Below are positions 24,099 through 34,999 of a stretch of DNA of 64,000 nt, piece after piece. The notes below the pieces were generated by a model. The model was not told where the DNA came from. It did not search any database and saw nothing but the letters and a program-made list of their open reading frames with translations. Source of the stretch: Phoronis australis (Eukaryota; Phoronida; Phoronidae); contig NMRA01000151.1 in assembly GCA_002633005.1 (NCBI GenBank), forward strand, positions 285,337-349,336, in the 5' to 3' direction. Every line of letters begins with the position of its first letter. Positions within the stretch are counted from its first letter, which is position 1. Position numbers and translations under genes: made by a program.

Positions 24099-24682
24099 AA
24101 AATACACTATACTAGAAGGTATGACACTCCGGACTAGAAACTCCACGGGTGCTTCACATCAGCCGTCCATAGCAAACACCAAACTCAATAAATTTACACA
24201 AAATAGACATTTAACAAACCATGAGGAATTGTTTTTTCTCCATTTACGGTGTCCTGGTTCAGCGAGTTCGCAAGAAATTCGTTGTCAAAGCACAAAAATC
24301 TTCCCAAAATGCCCGTCCGGAGCAACTCCTTGGTCCCGCGAAGGTCAAGGATGATACAGAATTATCCGATGAGTTACGGATGAACGGCAGTTGCCGATTT
24401 GTCTCGATTTCTGTATCATCCTTGGCCTTCGCGGGACCAAGGAGTTGCTCCGGACGGGCATTTTGGGAAGATTTTTGTGCTTTGACAACGAATTTCTTGC
24501 GAACTCGCTGAAGCAGGACACCGTTAAATGGTATTGGGAGAAAGAACAATTCCTCATGGTTTGTTAAATGTCTGTTTTGTGTAAATTAATTGAGTTTTGT
24601 GTTAGCTATGGACGGCTGTAGTGAAGCACCCGTGGAATTCCTAGTCCAGAGTATCATACCTTGTAGTATTATATAGAGTATT
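24099..24682. repeat. Palindrome 1 (arms about 260 bp, spacer about 51 bp)
   Basis: The left arm (24,099-24,359) and right arm (24,411-24,682) are near-perfect inverted copies. For example, 'caaaatgcccgtccggagca' in the left arm returns as its reverse complement around 24,450, and 'tttaacaaaccatgaggaat' returns near 24,550. The spacer is 24,360-24,410. The best open frames (24,221-24,511 plus; 24,259-24,549 minus) begin with nearly the same peptide (RVRKKFVVKAQKSSQNARPE) as a consequence of the symmetry. Flanking DNA has several 'ggtattgaattca'-like words. Confidence 0.9.
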
Positions 24683-24749
24683 GGGGACAATCAGATGCTG
24701 AGGATGCCTGTGGATTAAACAGTATTGAATTAAGTAAACAGGACGAAAC

Positions 24750-25464
24750 GGCACTAGTCGGATATAATGGACCCTAACTTATTCCAAATAAATCCACTAA
24801 ATTTAGGTCCAAATGAATGATTTTGGTATTGTTCCATTCCTCAGACATCTGGCTATCCGTACAAATCCTTTTCATGACCCTCAATTACTCTAGTCTATAA
24901 CTACACCATTCAGAACTCTGCCCACTTTAGCCAGGTGCATCGTGAAATCGGCAGCCATTTCAGGGAACTTACTATATCTAGCGCCATCTATCGGCGATTT
25001 TCTACAACACACGCTGTTCCTTTTTCATCAGTCAACATCATTGCTTGATTTCGTCAATTATTAACGTCATCGTTATTACCGGTAATCATTGTTACGTCTG
25101 CTCTCGTCATCACCTTCGTCGTCTCTCTCACTATCGTATCTGTCATCGTCATGTTATCGTCGTCCATGTTGACTGATGAAAAAGGAACACAGCATGTTGC
25201 AGCAAATCGCCGATAGATGGCGCTAGATATAGTAAGTTCCCTGAAATGGCTGCCGATTTCACGATGCACCTGGCTAAAGTGGACGGAGTTCGGAATAGCA
25301 TAGTAACATAGACTAGAGTAGTAGAGAAATTGAGGGTCGTGAAAAGGATTTGTACGGATAGCCAGATGTTTGAGGAATGCAACGATACCAAAATCATTCA
25401 TTTAGACCTACATTTAGTGGATTTATTTGGAATAAGTTAGGGTCCATTCTATCCGACTAGTGCC
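24750..25464. repeat. Palindrome 2 (arms about 290-300 bp, spacer about 127 bp)
   Basis: The left arm (24,750-25,038, starting GGCACTAGTCGGATA) and right arm (25,166-25,464, ending CCGACTAGTGCC) are inverted copies. The spacer 25,039-25,165 is rich in GTCATCGTC-like triplets. Each arm contains the word TAGATGGCGCTAGATATAG or its complement, a CTCF-like core. A foldback or long-TIR element is likely. Confidence 0.9.
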
Positions 25465-25469
25465 GACGA

Positions 25470-26040
25470 AACAGCATTGAGTTCACTACGGCTACGAGTA
25501 CGAGTGTGGATTGAATTGAATGAGTATCACTATGAATACACAAGTTAGGATTGAATTGTCGTATCGAGTTCATTAAATGGAATTGAATATACAATTTGAT
25601 ATTTTTTGCCGAAATGGCCGCCCATATAAACCAACCTCATGACCGACGTCAAGATAATGCAAATATACAGTTAGCCAGTACATCCCTACCTCAACTCAGC
25701 ACGACAGTCGACTTTGGAGTTTGCGAGATGTCACAAGTATGCTTACATCAGTTTAGTAACTGCTCTTTAGTTATAAAAGAACCCATTTTGTTTTTACTGA
25801 TTAATTAAAATTTTAAATAAAATATATGAACTTTAAGAAATTATCATCATATTTTCTCTCATTTCAAATAGGCCTAATGAAAAATTAAATACGTTACAAA
25901 TATAAAAACCAGGAAGCACTCCTCCCGGAAACTTCGTCCAGGTGGCGCGTTTCGCTGAAGAAAAGCCAAACGTCTCAAACTAAGGTTTCTGGCCAACCTC
26001 GACAAAATGAGTATTTTACGAATCTAATAAACGAGTCGCA
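25470..26040. other. DNAJC30 upstream region
   Basis: No TATA box identified. Several 'ggattgaatt' words (25,508, 25,549) extend the motif seen around the palindromes. The last 100 bp before the gene is less AT-rich and likely holds its promoter, but no element is diagnostic. Confidence 0.35.
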
Positions 26041-26079
26041 GTTGATTTTTAGTCTTCGTCGCTGTCAGTCGTGACAGTC

Positions 26080-26925
26080 ATGTTGTCTTCCGAAGCCAGG
26101 CGATCGTTTACGAAATATGCTTGCAGACTTGGTCAGCCTTCGATTTCTTTTCTAATTCTATCCCGAGGCCGAACGCAGTCATCCCGGAGTCCTATTTCTA
26201 CTATAGGCTGTGCTGTCAGTGGCAGCCAAAAAAGACTGACTATTGCCATTAGTGGCATCACTTCACAGCGTGCTGGTGGACATGTGCTCGCGTACAATGA
26301 CAATGTTATAAACAAGCGAGGGTTTACCGTTGTACGTACGACAGGCTATGGATTGGTGTGGTCATTAGAAAACGTAACATGGGAGACTGGTTCTAGACAA
26401 TTCAGCAGCACAACTGGTTCCCGAACAGCATTTTATGATGTTCTGGAGATAACTCCCCGAGCAACTCAAGCTCAAGTTAAGCAGGCATTCTATAGGTTAT
26501 CAAAACTGTATCACCCAGATATCAACAAGACCAAAGAAGCTAAGGACAAATACACTCAGATTGTTGAGGCTTATGAAACCCTTGGTAACAAGCGACATCG
26601 CAGAATGTACGATTCTGGAATTTTCTCTACGGAACATGGAAGTTCTGAAGGTCAGTATGAGGACCCAAGGACTTATAGACCCGAAGGGGGGTTTAAGAAA
26701 AGAAACCAGGCTCCACCAAAGGGGAGATCTGGAGTATATAACTATGATGAGTTTTATAGAATGCACTACAAGGAAACATTTCAGCGTGCCAAGAACATCA
26801 GGCGTGAGAAGGAAAATGAAGACAAGACTAAGACAGCTTACGGGACTGAAGACTCGAAACATTTAGTTTCTGTTGCTCTGATGTTTAGCATTGTTGTGTA
26901 TATATTAGTCAGGTCTCAACGCTAA
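26080..26925 (+). CDS. DNAJC30: DnaJ homolog subfamily C member 30 (mitochondrial J-protein)
   Basis: An intact, intronless 281-residue protein. In vertebrates DNAJC30 is an inner-membrane mitochondrial protein linked to ATP synthase and complex I maintenance. The N-terminal ~110 residues are Ser/Arg-rich and poor in acidic residues, as expected for a targeting region. The J domain spans about residues 116-180: AFYDVLEITPRATQAQVKQA, then HPD at 145-147, then YETLGNKRHRRMYD. A family-typical YNYDEFYRMHYKETF block (about 219-234) and a basic helix (KNIRREKENEDKTK) follow. A single membrane segment (LVSVALMFSIVVYILV, about 262-277) ends near the C-terminus. I chose ATG 26,080 because the frame is closed upstream by TAG at 26,050 and there is no earlier ATG. 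The length is longer than the human protein, mainly in the N-terminal region. Confidence 0.95.
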   Translation: MLSSEARRSFTKYACRLGQPSISFLILSRGRTQSSRSPISTIGCAVSGSQKRLTIAISGITSQRAGGHVLAYNDNVINKRGFTVVRTTGYGLVWSLENVTWETGSRQFSSTTGSRTAFYDVLEITPRATQAQVKQAFYRLSKLYHPDINKTKEAKDKYTQIVEAYETLGNKRHRRMYDSGIFSTEHGSSEGQYEDPRTYRPEGGFKKRNQAPPKGRSGVYNYDEFYRMHYKETFQRAKNIRREKENEDKTKTAYGTEDSKHLVSVALMFSIVVYILVRSQR

Positions 26926-28060
26926 CTTTTTCTTTAACTTGTTTACAAGGGCTTAACTTCCGGGGGGGATGGTGGGGTGCGATCATCCCTCTAATAATTG
27001 TCGATCTTGTCAGGAAAAGAAACAAATTGGGCAAGGAAGTAAAAAATTGGGCAAAGAGCACAAAAAAATGGTTTCATGTGGTCTTTTGATTGTTTGTGAT
27101 AAAATTGTCTTACTCATAATTGTGAATTTGCATAGTATAGTTATCCAATTTTGTTGTCATATTTTCTTCACAATGCAATCTATTGGGGCCAACCATGTTG
27201 CCTGCACAAATCTGATGCATCACAAGAGACATCAGGCTACTTGCACTCTTTTTTAATTGTTTCACGTCATGTGTTGTTTAAATATGAGAATGAGATGTAT
27301 CAAAGAAGATGCATGGGACAAGTTTGCGACCATTAAATTCAAAGTGCTTCAATTTGACTCATGACAGGATAGATGATACTCGTGAATCCTAATTGGTTCA
27401 CACTTTTTCAGCTACTTTTGTTTTTACTTGGCTTTCACAAAACAAGACAGTTTGTTTAAAAGTATTTTTGTGGTCGTAATGCAATTTTAAGAATAAACGA
27501 GTTTGAAATCATTGAATGACAGTGTTACATTATAGTTTGGGTGAGCTTAATTAATTTTGTTCTAGAGAAGCTAGTATTGAACAAGTTGCCAATAGTATGT
27601 TGTAGATACATCACAGGATCACTAACTTTTACTTTTGGAAGAAAAGAGTTTGTTTCTAAACTTTTATGGAAAGTTCTAAACTGCTACTAGTGTGATGAGT
27701 CCTCCCTGGGAGTTATTTGATATTGGTCCTAGGTTCTCCACAGTACATTTCAAAGTTCCGTCCTGATAGATATTTGCCCATTTTTGTCTATCAGAAAACT
27801 TTGATGTGCAAATTCTGGATACATACTTGGAATAATTTATGCCATTTTTCATAAATGTCTCTGCATTCTGATTTTTTTTTGTTAGAGGTGATAATGAAGA
27901 CACCAGGTTCAGGACAGTAGGTTTATATTTGAAGACTAAGTACCAACCAAATTACACTTCAGTCCATCAGTCATGCCAGTTTGTTTGCGTAAAGCGATGC
28001 CTGTTGAGAATTCGACTAGCCAGTCAGAAACGCCAGTGAAAAAAAAATTTACCAAGGAAA
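26926..28060. other. DNAJC30 3' UTR and intergenic DNA
   Basis: The 3' UTR probably runs to about 27,515. Beyond that I see no gene; open frames at 26,969-27,336 and 27,676-27,903 are unremarkable. Confidence 0.4.
27492..27497 (+). terminator. Probable polyadenylation signal of DNAJC30
   Basis: AATAAA in 'aagaataaacgag', about 570 bp after the stop codon and on the gene's strand. It implies a 3' UTR of about 0.6 kb. Confidence 0.5.
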
Positions 28061-28066
28061 ATTAAG

Positions 28067-28440
28067 TGATACCTGCGTGCTGGCGCGGCTACTGCCCCAT
28101 CTAGCAGCACGCAGGGAACCAGCGAGGACATCCAGTAGCTCCCACCTAGTGGTCATATTGTAATGCTATACAGGGACAGACTATTAGTCAGTCGGCTGAC
28201 ATCCAACATCCAATAGCCGCCCCACGTGGTGGTCAAATCTTCCAAAGGGAGAGTGAGCTGGTTAGTTGGTTGACCAATGAGATAAATATAGCTGGAGTTG
28301 AAGATACGTGGTTTCCGTTGAGCGGAGTGGTCCGCCAACTTGTTGATGAACCGTGTTAGTCGAGATGCGTGTGTTGTGTGTAGTAGTCTATAGGAACGAA
28401 TATTAGTAACAACACGTGATTTCAAGTAAAACTTGTAGCT
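28067..28440. repeat. LTR-like fragment
   Basis: Starts TGATACCTGCGTGC. It includes a CCAAT word next to a TATA-like run ('ccaatgagataaatatag', about 28,274) as in an LTR promoter. The starting block, with 'gcaagggaaccagc'-type and 'gtggtc(a/g)tattg' words, recurs at 58,657-58,720. No internal region is attached. Solo LTR is the best guess; the ends are not certain. Confidence 0.4.
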
Positions 28441-29870
28441 TTAATGTTAGGATCATCAAGTCCAAAATAGGATTTTTAAAACTTATTCAAGAAAATCATT
28501 GCATACTTGAGCGCAGAATTAAAGGTGTTAACACTTATCTTTAGTTATATCACAGAAACATAAAAAATAAAGTATGATTTCCAGTATAATCCAGAACCCG
28601 ATATAATTTTTTAGTCTTTGGAGGTTTAAAAATTGAAAGTGAAATAATGGTTTTGTGGGTGAGAATTCGATCGCAGAAACAATATTGTTCAACTTCGTTT
28701 GGTCCCTGGAACACCCACTGAAGTCGATGATTCATGATCCGACTGCTTGACTTTCCTTCTTAGTCCGGTATGTCTTTAAGGGTTTAGTGACCTTATTTTC
28801 TCCGAGATTCTGTTGTTTTCTAACAACGAAGAAACACAAAAAGTGATTACAAAACTAATAGTTGTACATTTTTACAGAGTGGACACCAATTCGAAGATTT
28901 ATTAATATAGCCAGGTTATTAGGAATAGGGCAGGATCTAAGGACGGGATACCCCAAGAATGCTTCACCCCACAATATTATATTGGGACGGTAGATGGGTT
29001 GTTTCTGTAGATTTCAAGAGACGGGACAAATGTTTTGTAGCCTAGCAAGCTATTAAAATCTGCAACTGTTGTACTTGAGGAAAACTGTCATTTTTATATT
29101 CTGTCTTGTTTATGGTCTTCTGATACTTGCAGTGTATTAATGCCTGGGTATGTAGGACAGGGCAGATAGACTTTGCGACCATTGAGTTTTGTCATATTTA
29201 TTTTGTGACGGGGTGTTGTCAATATAAATGCACTGGTAACATAATTGTGTGCCAGTAAATGTCGGAACCAACTGATTTGAGGGATTAAATTAGAGTTTGT
29301 TGAAATCTGACTTTTGCTGAAGTGGAGTGCATGTACCAGTACGGTGCAGTAACGTTGTAGTTTGTACTAGCTAGACATTTCCCTCTTACTGTCAAGGTGT
29401 GATTTTACTGCGTGATTATGATATTTTGAAATAAATCAAAACTTTATTATTTGTAAGGTTAACAGTATCTCAATGTGGCGTTTCTGTGTGAACATTTTTT
29501 GTTGTCCTCATTCTGGATGGCCAATGAAATGGAAGTGTGCTTGTTATTGACAGAAAAAACTACGATTCCGCACATCGTGGTCGTATAAAAGGAGTACATT
29601 GATTGGTGTAAACAATAATATTGGAAAAAATAATAATGCAAACACCTTTTTAAAACGCTAGTTCCGCTTATATACATGTATTGCAGCCGGTGTGTTGTTT
29701 TAGAACAGAGTCTATGACAGTTGTTTGAACTGTGAGACATGTCGTTTCAAGCTGTAAATTACCAGTTCACCACGCTAAGATGAATTAGGCAACAGGACAA
29801 GTAAAACTAGATAGTTAAAGGAAAGTTAAGAGCGTATCACTGATGTAATTTTCCTTGAGACAACTCAGCA
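28440..29870. other. No gene recognised
   Basis: AT-rich intergenic sequence; short open frames only. Confidence 0.4.
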
Positions 29871-29879
29871 CCCCTTACA

Positions 29880-30480
29880 TGGGTTTTATTTTTTGAAAAA
29901 ACGTCCGCATATTTCCAGCGCTCGGCTATGCACTAGATCACCAGTTCAGGGATGCCACCGCTGGCCGCTGATGGGGCCGCGCCGATGCGAAAGACTTGGT
30001 GGGCGAGGCCTCCAAAGGAAACTCCTGTAGTTGAAGCAGGAACGGGTAACCGATGATCCACTAAGGTGTTGGAACAGGGGGCTTGGACTGGGCTGAAAGA
30101 TAGAAAAGTACAAAGTTAGGGCAGCTACACTAACAGGGCAATGGGGAGTTTTAGACAGCAGGAATAGTAAGTGAGACTTGTCCCGAGCTGTGCTTGAAAG
30201 TACGCATAGTGATGACCACCCAGTCACCAGAGGAGAGGAGGACGACGTCGCTGACCTGTATGACGTGGGAAGCAAGTGAGGAGGAGGTGACTTTGAATTC
30301 GCCGACGCTGAGGAAACGCTGGAACATGGGACGTGCTAGAACAGAGACGGTAAAAGAACAGGGTGCTGAAGGACAGGCGTCGAAAAGGTGATGCTGCAAA
30401 ACTGAAGCAATTTGCAGGCGTTCGTCAGACAAGGAACGAAGATTGGAAGCGCCTTTGAGGAGATTTTTGATGAAAAAAAT
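29880..30480 (-). pseudogene. Tyrosine-recombinase fragment (DIRS/Crypton-type)
   Basis: On the minus strand, FLSVGEFKVTSS (the block around the first catalytic Arg in this family, whose Arg is not evident here) leads to VSDVVLLSSGDWVVITMRTFKHSSG. An interrupted CPNFVLFYLSAQ segment comes next. The C-terminal box has a frame with SPTKSFASARPHQRPAV and, in another frame, the FRIGAA-type motif. Stops near 30,151 and in the C-terminal box break it. Such recombinases mobilise DIRS retroelements and Crypton-like elements by strand exchange through a Tyr. No RT or RNase H is visible beside it. Confidence 0.65.
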
Positions 30481-30627
30481 GGCCTCGCCTACCAAGTCTT
30501 TCGCATTAGCGCGGCCACATCAGCGGCCAGCCGTGGCATCCCTGAACCGGTGATCCAGCGCATGGCCGGACGCTGGAAATCTGATGCATTAAAAAACTAC
30601 ATTCGCATGTACGATTTTTCTCTTTAA
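30478..30627 (+). pseudogene. Inverted duplicate of the tyrosine-recombinase C-terminus
   Basis: A plus-strand frame reads VFRISAATSAASRGIPEPV, then MAGRWKSDALKNYIRM: the R...GRW...Y box with the nucleophilic Tyr of NYIRM intact. The usual His of HSFRI is replaced (QVFRI). The DNA matches the reverse complement of 29,890-30,010 closely ('gcggccagc(c/g)gtggcatccc'). The 3' end of the gene therefore exists twice in opposite orientations around a shared segment. This copy is better preserved than the minus-strand one. Confidence 0.75.
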
Positions 30628-30645
30628 CCAGGCTTCACTCAACTC

Positions 30646-30840
30646 CCAGAGTCTGTTGTTGCAGCTCCCCATTTCTCACACTTTTCTTTTCAGTCTCATC
30701 CCACTACGATGGGTCTGTAGTTTCAGCCCATTTTCGGTTCCCCCCAGGTCAGGTCTGTTGTTGCAGCCAACCTCCTCCCCGTGCAGGTCTGTCGTTGCAT
30801 GCAGCCTGCGACCGCGAAGGTCTGTAGTTGCAGCCTTTGC
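30646..30840 (+). repeat. Five-copy cluster of a 16-bp motif
   Basis: GGTCTGTNGTTGCAGCC-like motifs at about 30,649 (AGTCTG variant), 30,712 (GTAGTTTCAG variant), 30,749, 30,785 and 30,819, spaced about 35-60 bp. They lie directly downstream of the tyrosine-recombinase fragment. Confidence 0.65.
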
Positions 30841-30859
30841 AAATACTAGTGATTAGTCC

Positions 30860-32160
30860 TCGTTTCTTTTTAACTCGGGTTCCATTGTTGAATTTTATAT
30901 TCTAGTTTTAGTTATACCTTTATTCCTTCATAGTCTACCGTTGTTATTGCCAGGTTTATGCTTCCTTTGATGGGTCATGTCAGTATTCCCATACTACAAT
31001 TATGGCGCTTTTTCCATGACCATCTTGTAGAGTCTTAGTTCTTTTTATGTCATAAGAAATGACACTACCCAATCGTCATTTTGTTTTAGTCTGCAACATA
31101 GCTCGTGGCGCACCCCTGGCAAAATAGATTACAACTATTCAAATTCTCTCAGAGATTTGTAATTCCCCGGGTTGTCCTCCTGGGATTGAATCAGTTCCTC
31201 AACGCGATCCTCGTTTTCTTTAGAACATGCAGTCTTGGGTCTCCCATTGCCACTTAGCCACTTTTACGCGCAACAAACCTTGTGTTGCGTATTTTAGCAA
31301 TAAGTCTATTTACAGTCGCACGACTCCACCCTTCTCCTGGGAACTCACTTACGATTCTTCTTCCGCTCCTCCCTTTCTCCTTGAGACAAGTTTCAATTGT
31401 AAGTTCATCACTTGCAATCAAAGGCATCTTTACAAACAGGAATATTAGAAAGAACTAACTTGGCTACAGACTGGACAATAATATTTACCTAAACATCATT
31501 CAAGAAGGAATGGAATCACCGGAGCCAGCCCAAGAGTTATTATCTCTGCGACGAAGGATGTTAAAGTTGTGTCTCCGATGAGTTGCCAGCAGTCACTGGT
31601 ACGGTGCGCGGCTTTAGACGCTCTGCGGCTGGGTTTTTAAACGCCAATGGAGGTAAGTTTTGTATTTATCCCATGCGCTTTGAATCCTTAAGTTTCTTAC
31701 ATTTTTTCGGCAGATTTTTCAAATACTTCACCAAGACTGTTCACACGGCGGATCACATCCTATATGTATGTACTTGCGCGTTAGGTTGCAAGTTTTCTCT
31801 TGTAAAAGAAACAGTTTTAAAAGTAACGATTTATTTCTTGAAAAGAGGTCGCAAAGATGAAAACAACCGCAACTGTGCTATGAACTTGTAAGTAACATCT
31901 CCTGGAAATGGTTGAAAAACAGCAATATTTGATAGTTTAATTTCCTAGGAATCGTAGACGATATAGTATTCAACAATTGAAAACTGAGACATAAGTGTCT
32001 TATAATTAACAGTTTTGTTCCAGATTTTACGTTTAGGACCTTGTTGCGTGTCAAGTGTTAGTAACACTGCTGCAACTCTATTACTTTAAACTATATTCGC
32101 AAAGTATGATGATCGAACTAGCTAAAGACGTCGAGCAGACATTGACCTACCTTTTGAACT
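30860..32160. other. No gene recognised
   Basis: Holds a short plus-strand stretch near 31,664-31,690 ('atttatcccatgcgctttga') that closely matches the reverse complement of the USP-like fragment at 32,245-32,265. This may be a second, fragmentary copy. Otherwise nothing is supported. Confidence 0.4.
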
Positions 32161-32167
32161 TTCCATA

Positions 32168-32978
32168 TCAGAGGTCGCTGTTGAAGTAGTGTAGGAGGTG
32201 AATACGGAAAACTTTTTTACATGACCGTATTTCCCTCGACAGATTCAACGCGCATGGGATAAAAAGGTATTTTGGCGGTTTTAATAATGACCAAGTGAGC
32301 TGGCCACTGAGACTATTGCAGTGTGGGCAACCAAAGTCTTCGATGTCCAACGACGTCCACAAGCTGTGCCACAACTCCTGCATAGTTATTTCGTTCCTCA
32401 GTGTTGGGGGGTAGACGGTCAACTCCCAGCCTATCTGTGTATTTACCTTTGTTGTTGAGCAGTTATTACAACCCCTAGTTTGCTTCTTTACGCGTTGGAG
32501 GGTACTAGCAACCTCAGACGATACATTATCAGCGTTGTGAGCAAGTGTGTCTTCGTGCCATTGGTTCAGTAACCATTAGTAAAAACTCATGGGCATCCTG
32601 TTGACTTCCGTTGCCACGAGAGTTGTTCTGTTACCTTAGTTTATTCAAAATTTCAGACGGAGTTAATTTATACTTTTTGTTTGCTTCATACGTGTCCACA
32701 AGGATGGTTTTCATATTGTTTTTCTTGTTGATATTGTATTTGTGCCAGCTGAGGTTACATGAAAAGATAGCTTGGAGTGTAGAGTTCACAAAACACGTGT
32801 TTCCAACATTGCGAAGACCAGATCTTTTATCCTTTGTTGATTTTTCTTTTGTCTTCCTTAATATCGGGGATGACGAAGTAGCTGATTGTATAGGGTTCTC
32901 TGTTGAGTCATGATTGTGAATAGTTTCACCTCTTCTTTGCGTTTCAATCACTGACTTAGAAGGTTGTAGAGTTGCCAT
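32168..32978 (-). pseudogene. USP-type (peptidase C19) deubiquitinase domain, decayed
   Basis: The minus strand encodes, in order, GLRNVGNTCFVNSTLQAI (the USP Cys box with its catalytic Cys, about 32,805-32,750). A frame with SQQDAHEFLLMVTEPMA follows (the QQDAHEFL box, about 32,585-32,545), then TRGCNNCSTT and DFGCPHC, the CxxC pairs of the zinc-binding finger (about 32,480 and 32,330). USPs cleave ubiquitin from proteins. The boxes lie in two or more frames with stops, and no His box is seen, so it is a relic. The upstream 60 residues (from MATLQPSKS) are Ser/Lys-rich. It follows the LINE-type nuclease tail by about 130 bp on the same strand. Confidence 0.8.
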
Positions 32979-33109
32979 TCCGTAAATTGGTTGTTTTTGA
33001 AAAATTTATCGTATAGCTACATCTGAGAGCTGTCTGAGAGGCCGTTTGTTATTTTTGTTCTTTGATTTCTTTGGGGACCTCGAGGAAATTCATTAGCTTC
33101 TTTAATGAT

Positions 33110-33850
33110 TTGTAGATGAAGCCTCTACTGCCAACTTCAATAGGAACAGGACTGTTTGCCATCATGCGTTTTTACATTCTTCGACGGGATTTGTGTATTT
33201 CATTCTTTTCCTCAGGTGTACTGATTCCATATTGTCTTCTGCTGGTATTGCAAGTTCTATTAAAACTGCTCCTTTTGCCTGAATTGACCATAACACAATG
33301 TCAGGTCTTTATGCCGAATCTGTTATTTCAGATGGGAACTTAAGAGGCGTTTCAGTACAGTCTTTTTAAAGATTAAAATTAAAATTAGTTTCATCGTTGG
33401 CCTTGGCCAGGAAGTGGGTCTGTTCTCTGAATTTCGGCGCTGTTCTGTTATTGCCGAAATACAAACCGTTCTTTGACTTAAATCTGATTGCTGTTTCAGT
33501 TATAGGCTTCGGAGGGTTTTGAACTACTTCATTGATAGCATCAAATATTATTGCGAGGACTTGGTCATGTCGCCAAGTGTAGCGACCACTATTTAATGCT
33601 ACTGTGCTGAGGATGTGGTGAAGTGTGCCTTTAGCTGTTCTGCAGAGGTTGCAACGTTCAGAAGGCGATTGTTTCCATAAATGTAAATTTGCTGGTGTTG
33701 AAAGTACATAGATGCTCTATGTTTTTTAGTTGTCATGTTCTTGATGAATTTTCTATTATTGGTGTTATAACCCAAACCTTTCCTGTCATTATGACTTCTT
33801 GAATTACAAATTTCATTCAGAACTATACCCCTTTCTCTCTTCGAGTTCTT
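33110..33850 (-). pseudogene. LINE C-terminal zinc finger plus restriction-like nuclease fragment
   Basis: On the minus strand, CNLCRTAKGTLHHILS (CxxC...H motif) leads to GRYTWRHDQVLAIIFDAI. A frame then reads RPDIVLWSIQAKGAVLIEL (RPD...E, the pattern of the PD-(D/E)XK restriction-like endonuclease of R2-type LINEs), and PVPIEVGSRGFIYKSL closes it. Stops (for example just before RPD) and frame changes show decay. The reverse transcriptase that should precede it is absent at higher coordinates, so this is a 5'-truncated, 3'-end copy. The R2/NeSL-like assignment rests on motif order only. Confidence 0.65.
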
Positions 33851-33989
33851 TTATGCCATACCACCGTTTTGACGTGAAAAATTGTTTAACTTTACTCATA
33901 TAAAGTTTCCTTGATTCAGTATAAAAAATTTGAATGGATTCGGTTGGTCAACTGCTGAGAAATTAGTTGTCAAAACGTGGGGGCAGGGC

Positions 33990-34112
33990 AGAATATTAGC
34001 CAGGATTTTGCACATCAGACATTCGCATTCCGAACTGCCAAATGGAATCTGGGAGAAATTTACGGGGGGGGGCATGGCTCCCTTAACCCCCCTAAATCCG
34101 CTACTGGGTGGA
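33990..34112. repeat. GGCGGATC-type MITE, right-end fragment
   Basis: Ends '...aacccccctaaatccgctactg'. It shares 'aactgccaaatg' and 'gaatttcaggtctccctt'-like words with the copy at 38,068-38,372. Confidence 0.6.
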
Positions 34113-34803
34113 CAGACCCCCCAACTCCTCCTGCCATACTGCCACTGTAGATAGAGTTTATTTATGCATTTCGCACATGCCCAACTGAGTGCGTACGAGC
34201 ACGTGAACTGCACGCGCCTCTTTTACAGTTCAAGGATCACAGTGTTACAAATAATATATGTGTTCTAGTCTCATATCCGAACTAAAACCGGTTTGGAAAT
34301 GTTTGCAAATCGGAACTTAAAGAATGTTGCCTGCATATGTAAGTACATTTATGTCCAATCTTGTAGTTTTCAGCAGAATATGACTAAACCATTGAACATT
34401 TTTCTGCCCTTTTCGTTCAACATGGTCGGACCATCCATACACGACTGTATCATTGTGATCTTCGGCATTCGAAAACATTTCCAACAAGATACTCAAAACT
34501 AAGTAATGCAATATAACATTGCAAGTTATTTTTGCTTATCAAATTCGGAAATGTTAGGCTACAATTTCTGAAACATGATATGAGTAGGCTAGGACTTGCG
34601 CAGACGATTATAAGGGTGTCAGCTAGTGTTTGCACATGACGTCATCAATTCGGTCATCCTCCATGTTGGAGAACAAGCATTACAGTACTATGGTTCTGTT
34701 ATCGTGAAGCAAAGACATATTTCTCTGCTGAATTCTCCTCAGAATTTACTCAGTAACATGATAAATATTCTTAAATAGTTGTCTGCTCGAGCAGGGGTGA
34801 TAC

Positions 34804-34918
34804 AGTGGCGGATCTAGGATATAATAAGGGAAGGGGGTAACATTTTGTCTCGAGCAATTGCGGAGAGCACTATCGCTTGCGCGCACCCAGCCTGAAAGTA
34901 GGGCGGTCGAACCAAATT
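34804..34918. repeat. GGCGGATC-type MITE, left-end fragment
   Basis: Starts CAGTGGCGGATCTAGGAT and shares 'gcgcgcaccca(g/c)cct' with the 38,068 copy. Confidence 0.6.
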
Positions 34919-34999
34919 TTTTTTTTCGTTTTGAAACAATTCTCTAATACCACCGGGAAGATAATGCATCCTACTCAATAAAAATCGAAAAATTATCAA

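Noticed and set aside
24221-24549. 96-residue open frames on both strands in palindrome 1
   Set aside because: Their similarity to each other is due to the inverted symmetry; there is no domain resemblance.
26071-26079. GTG at 26,071 as DNAJC30 start
   Set aside because: Animals rarely initiate at GTG, and an in-frame ATG follows three codons later.
26500-26862. 120-residue minus-strand and 101-residue plus-strand frames inside DNAJC30
   Set aside because: Out-of-frame shadows of the J-domain coding sequence.
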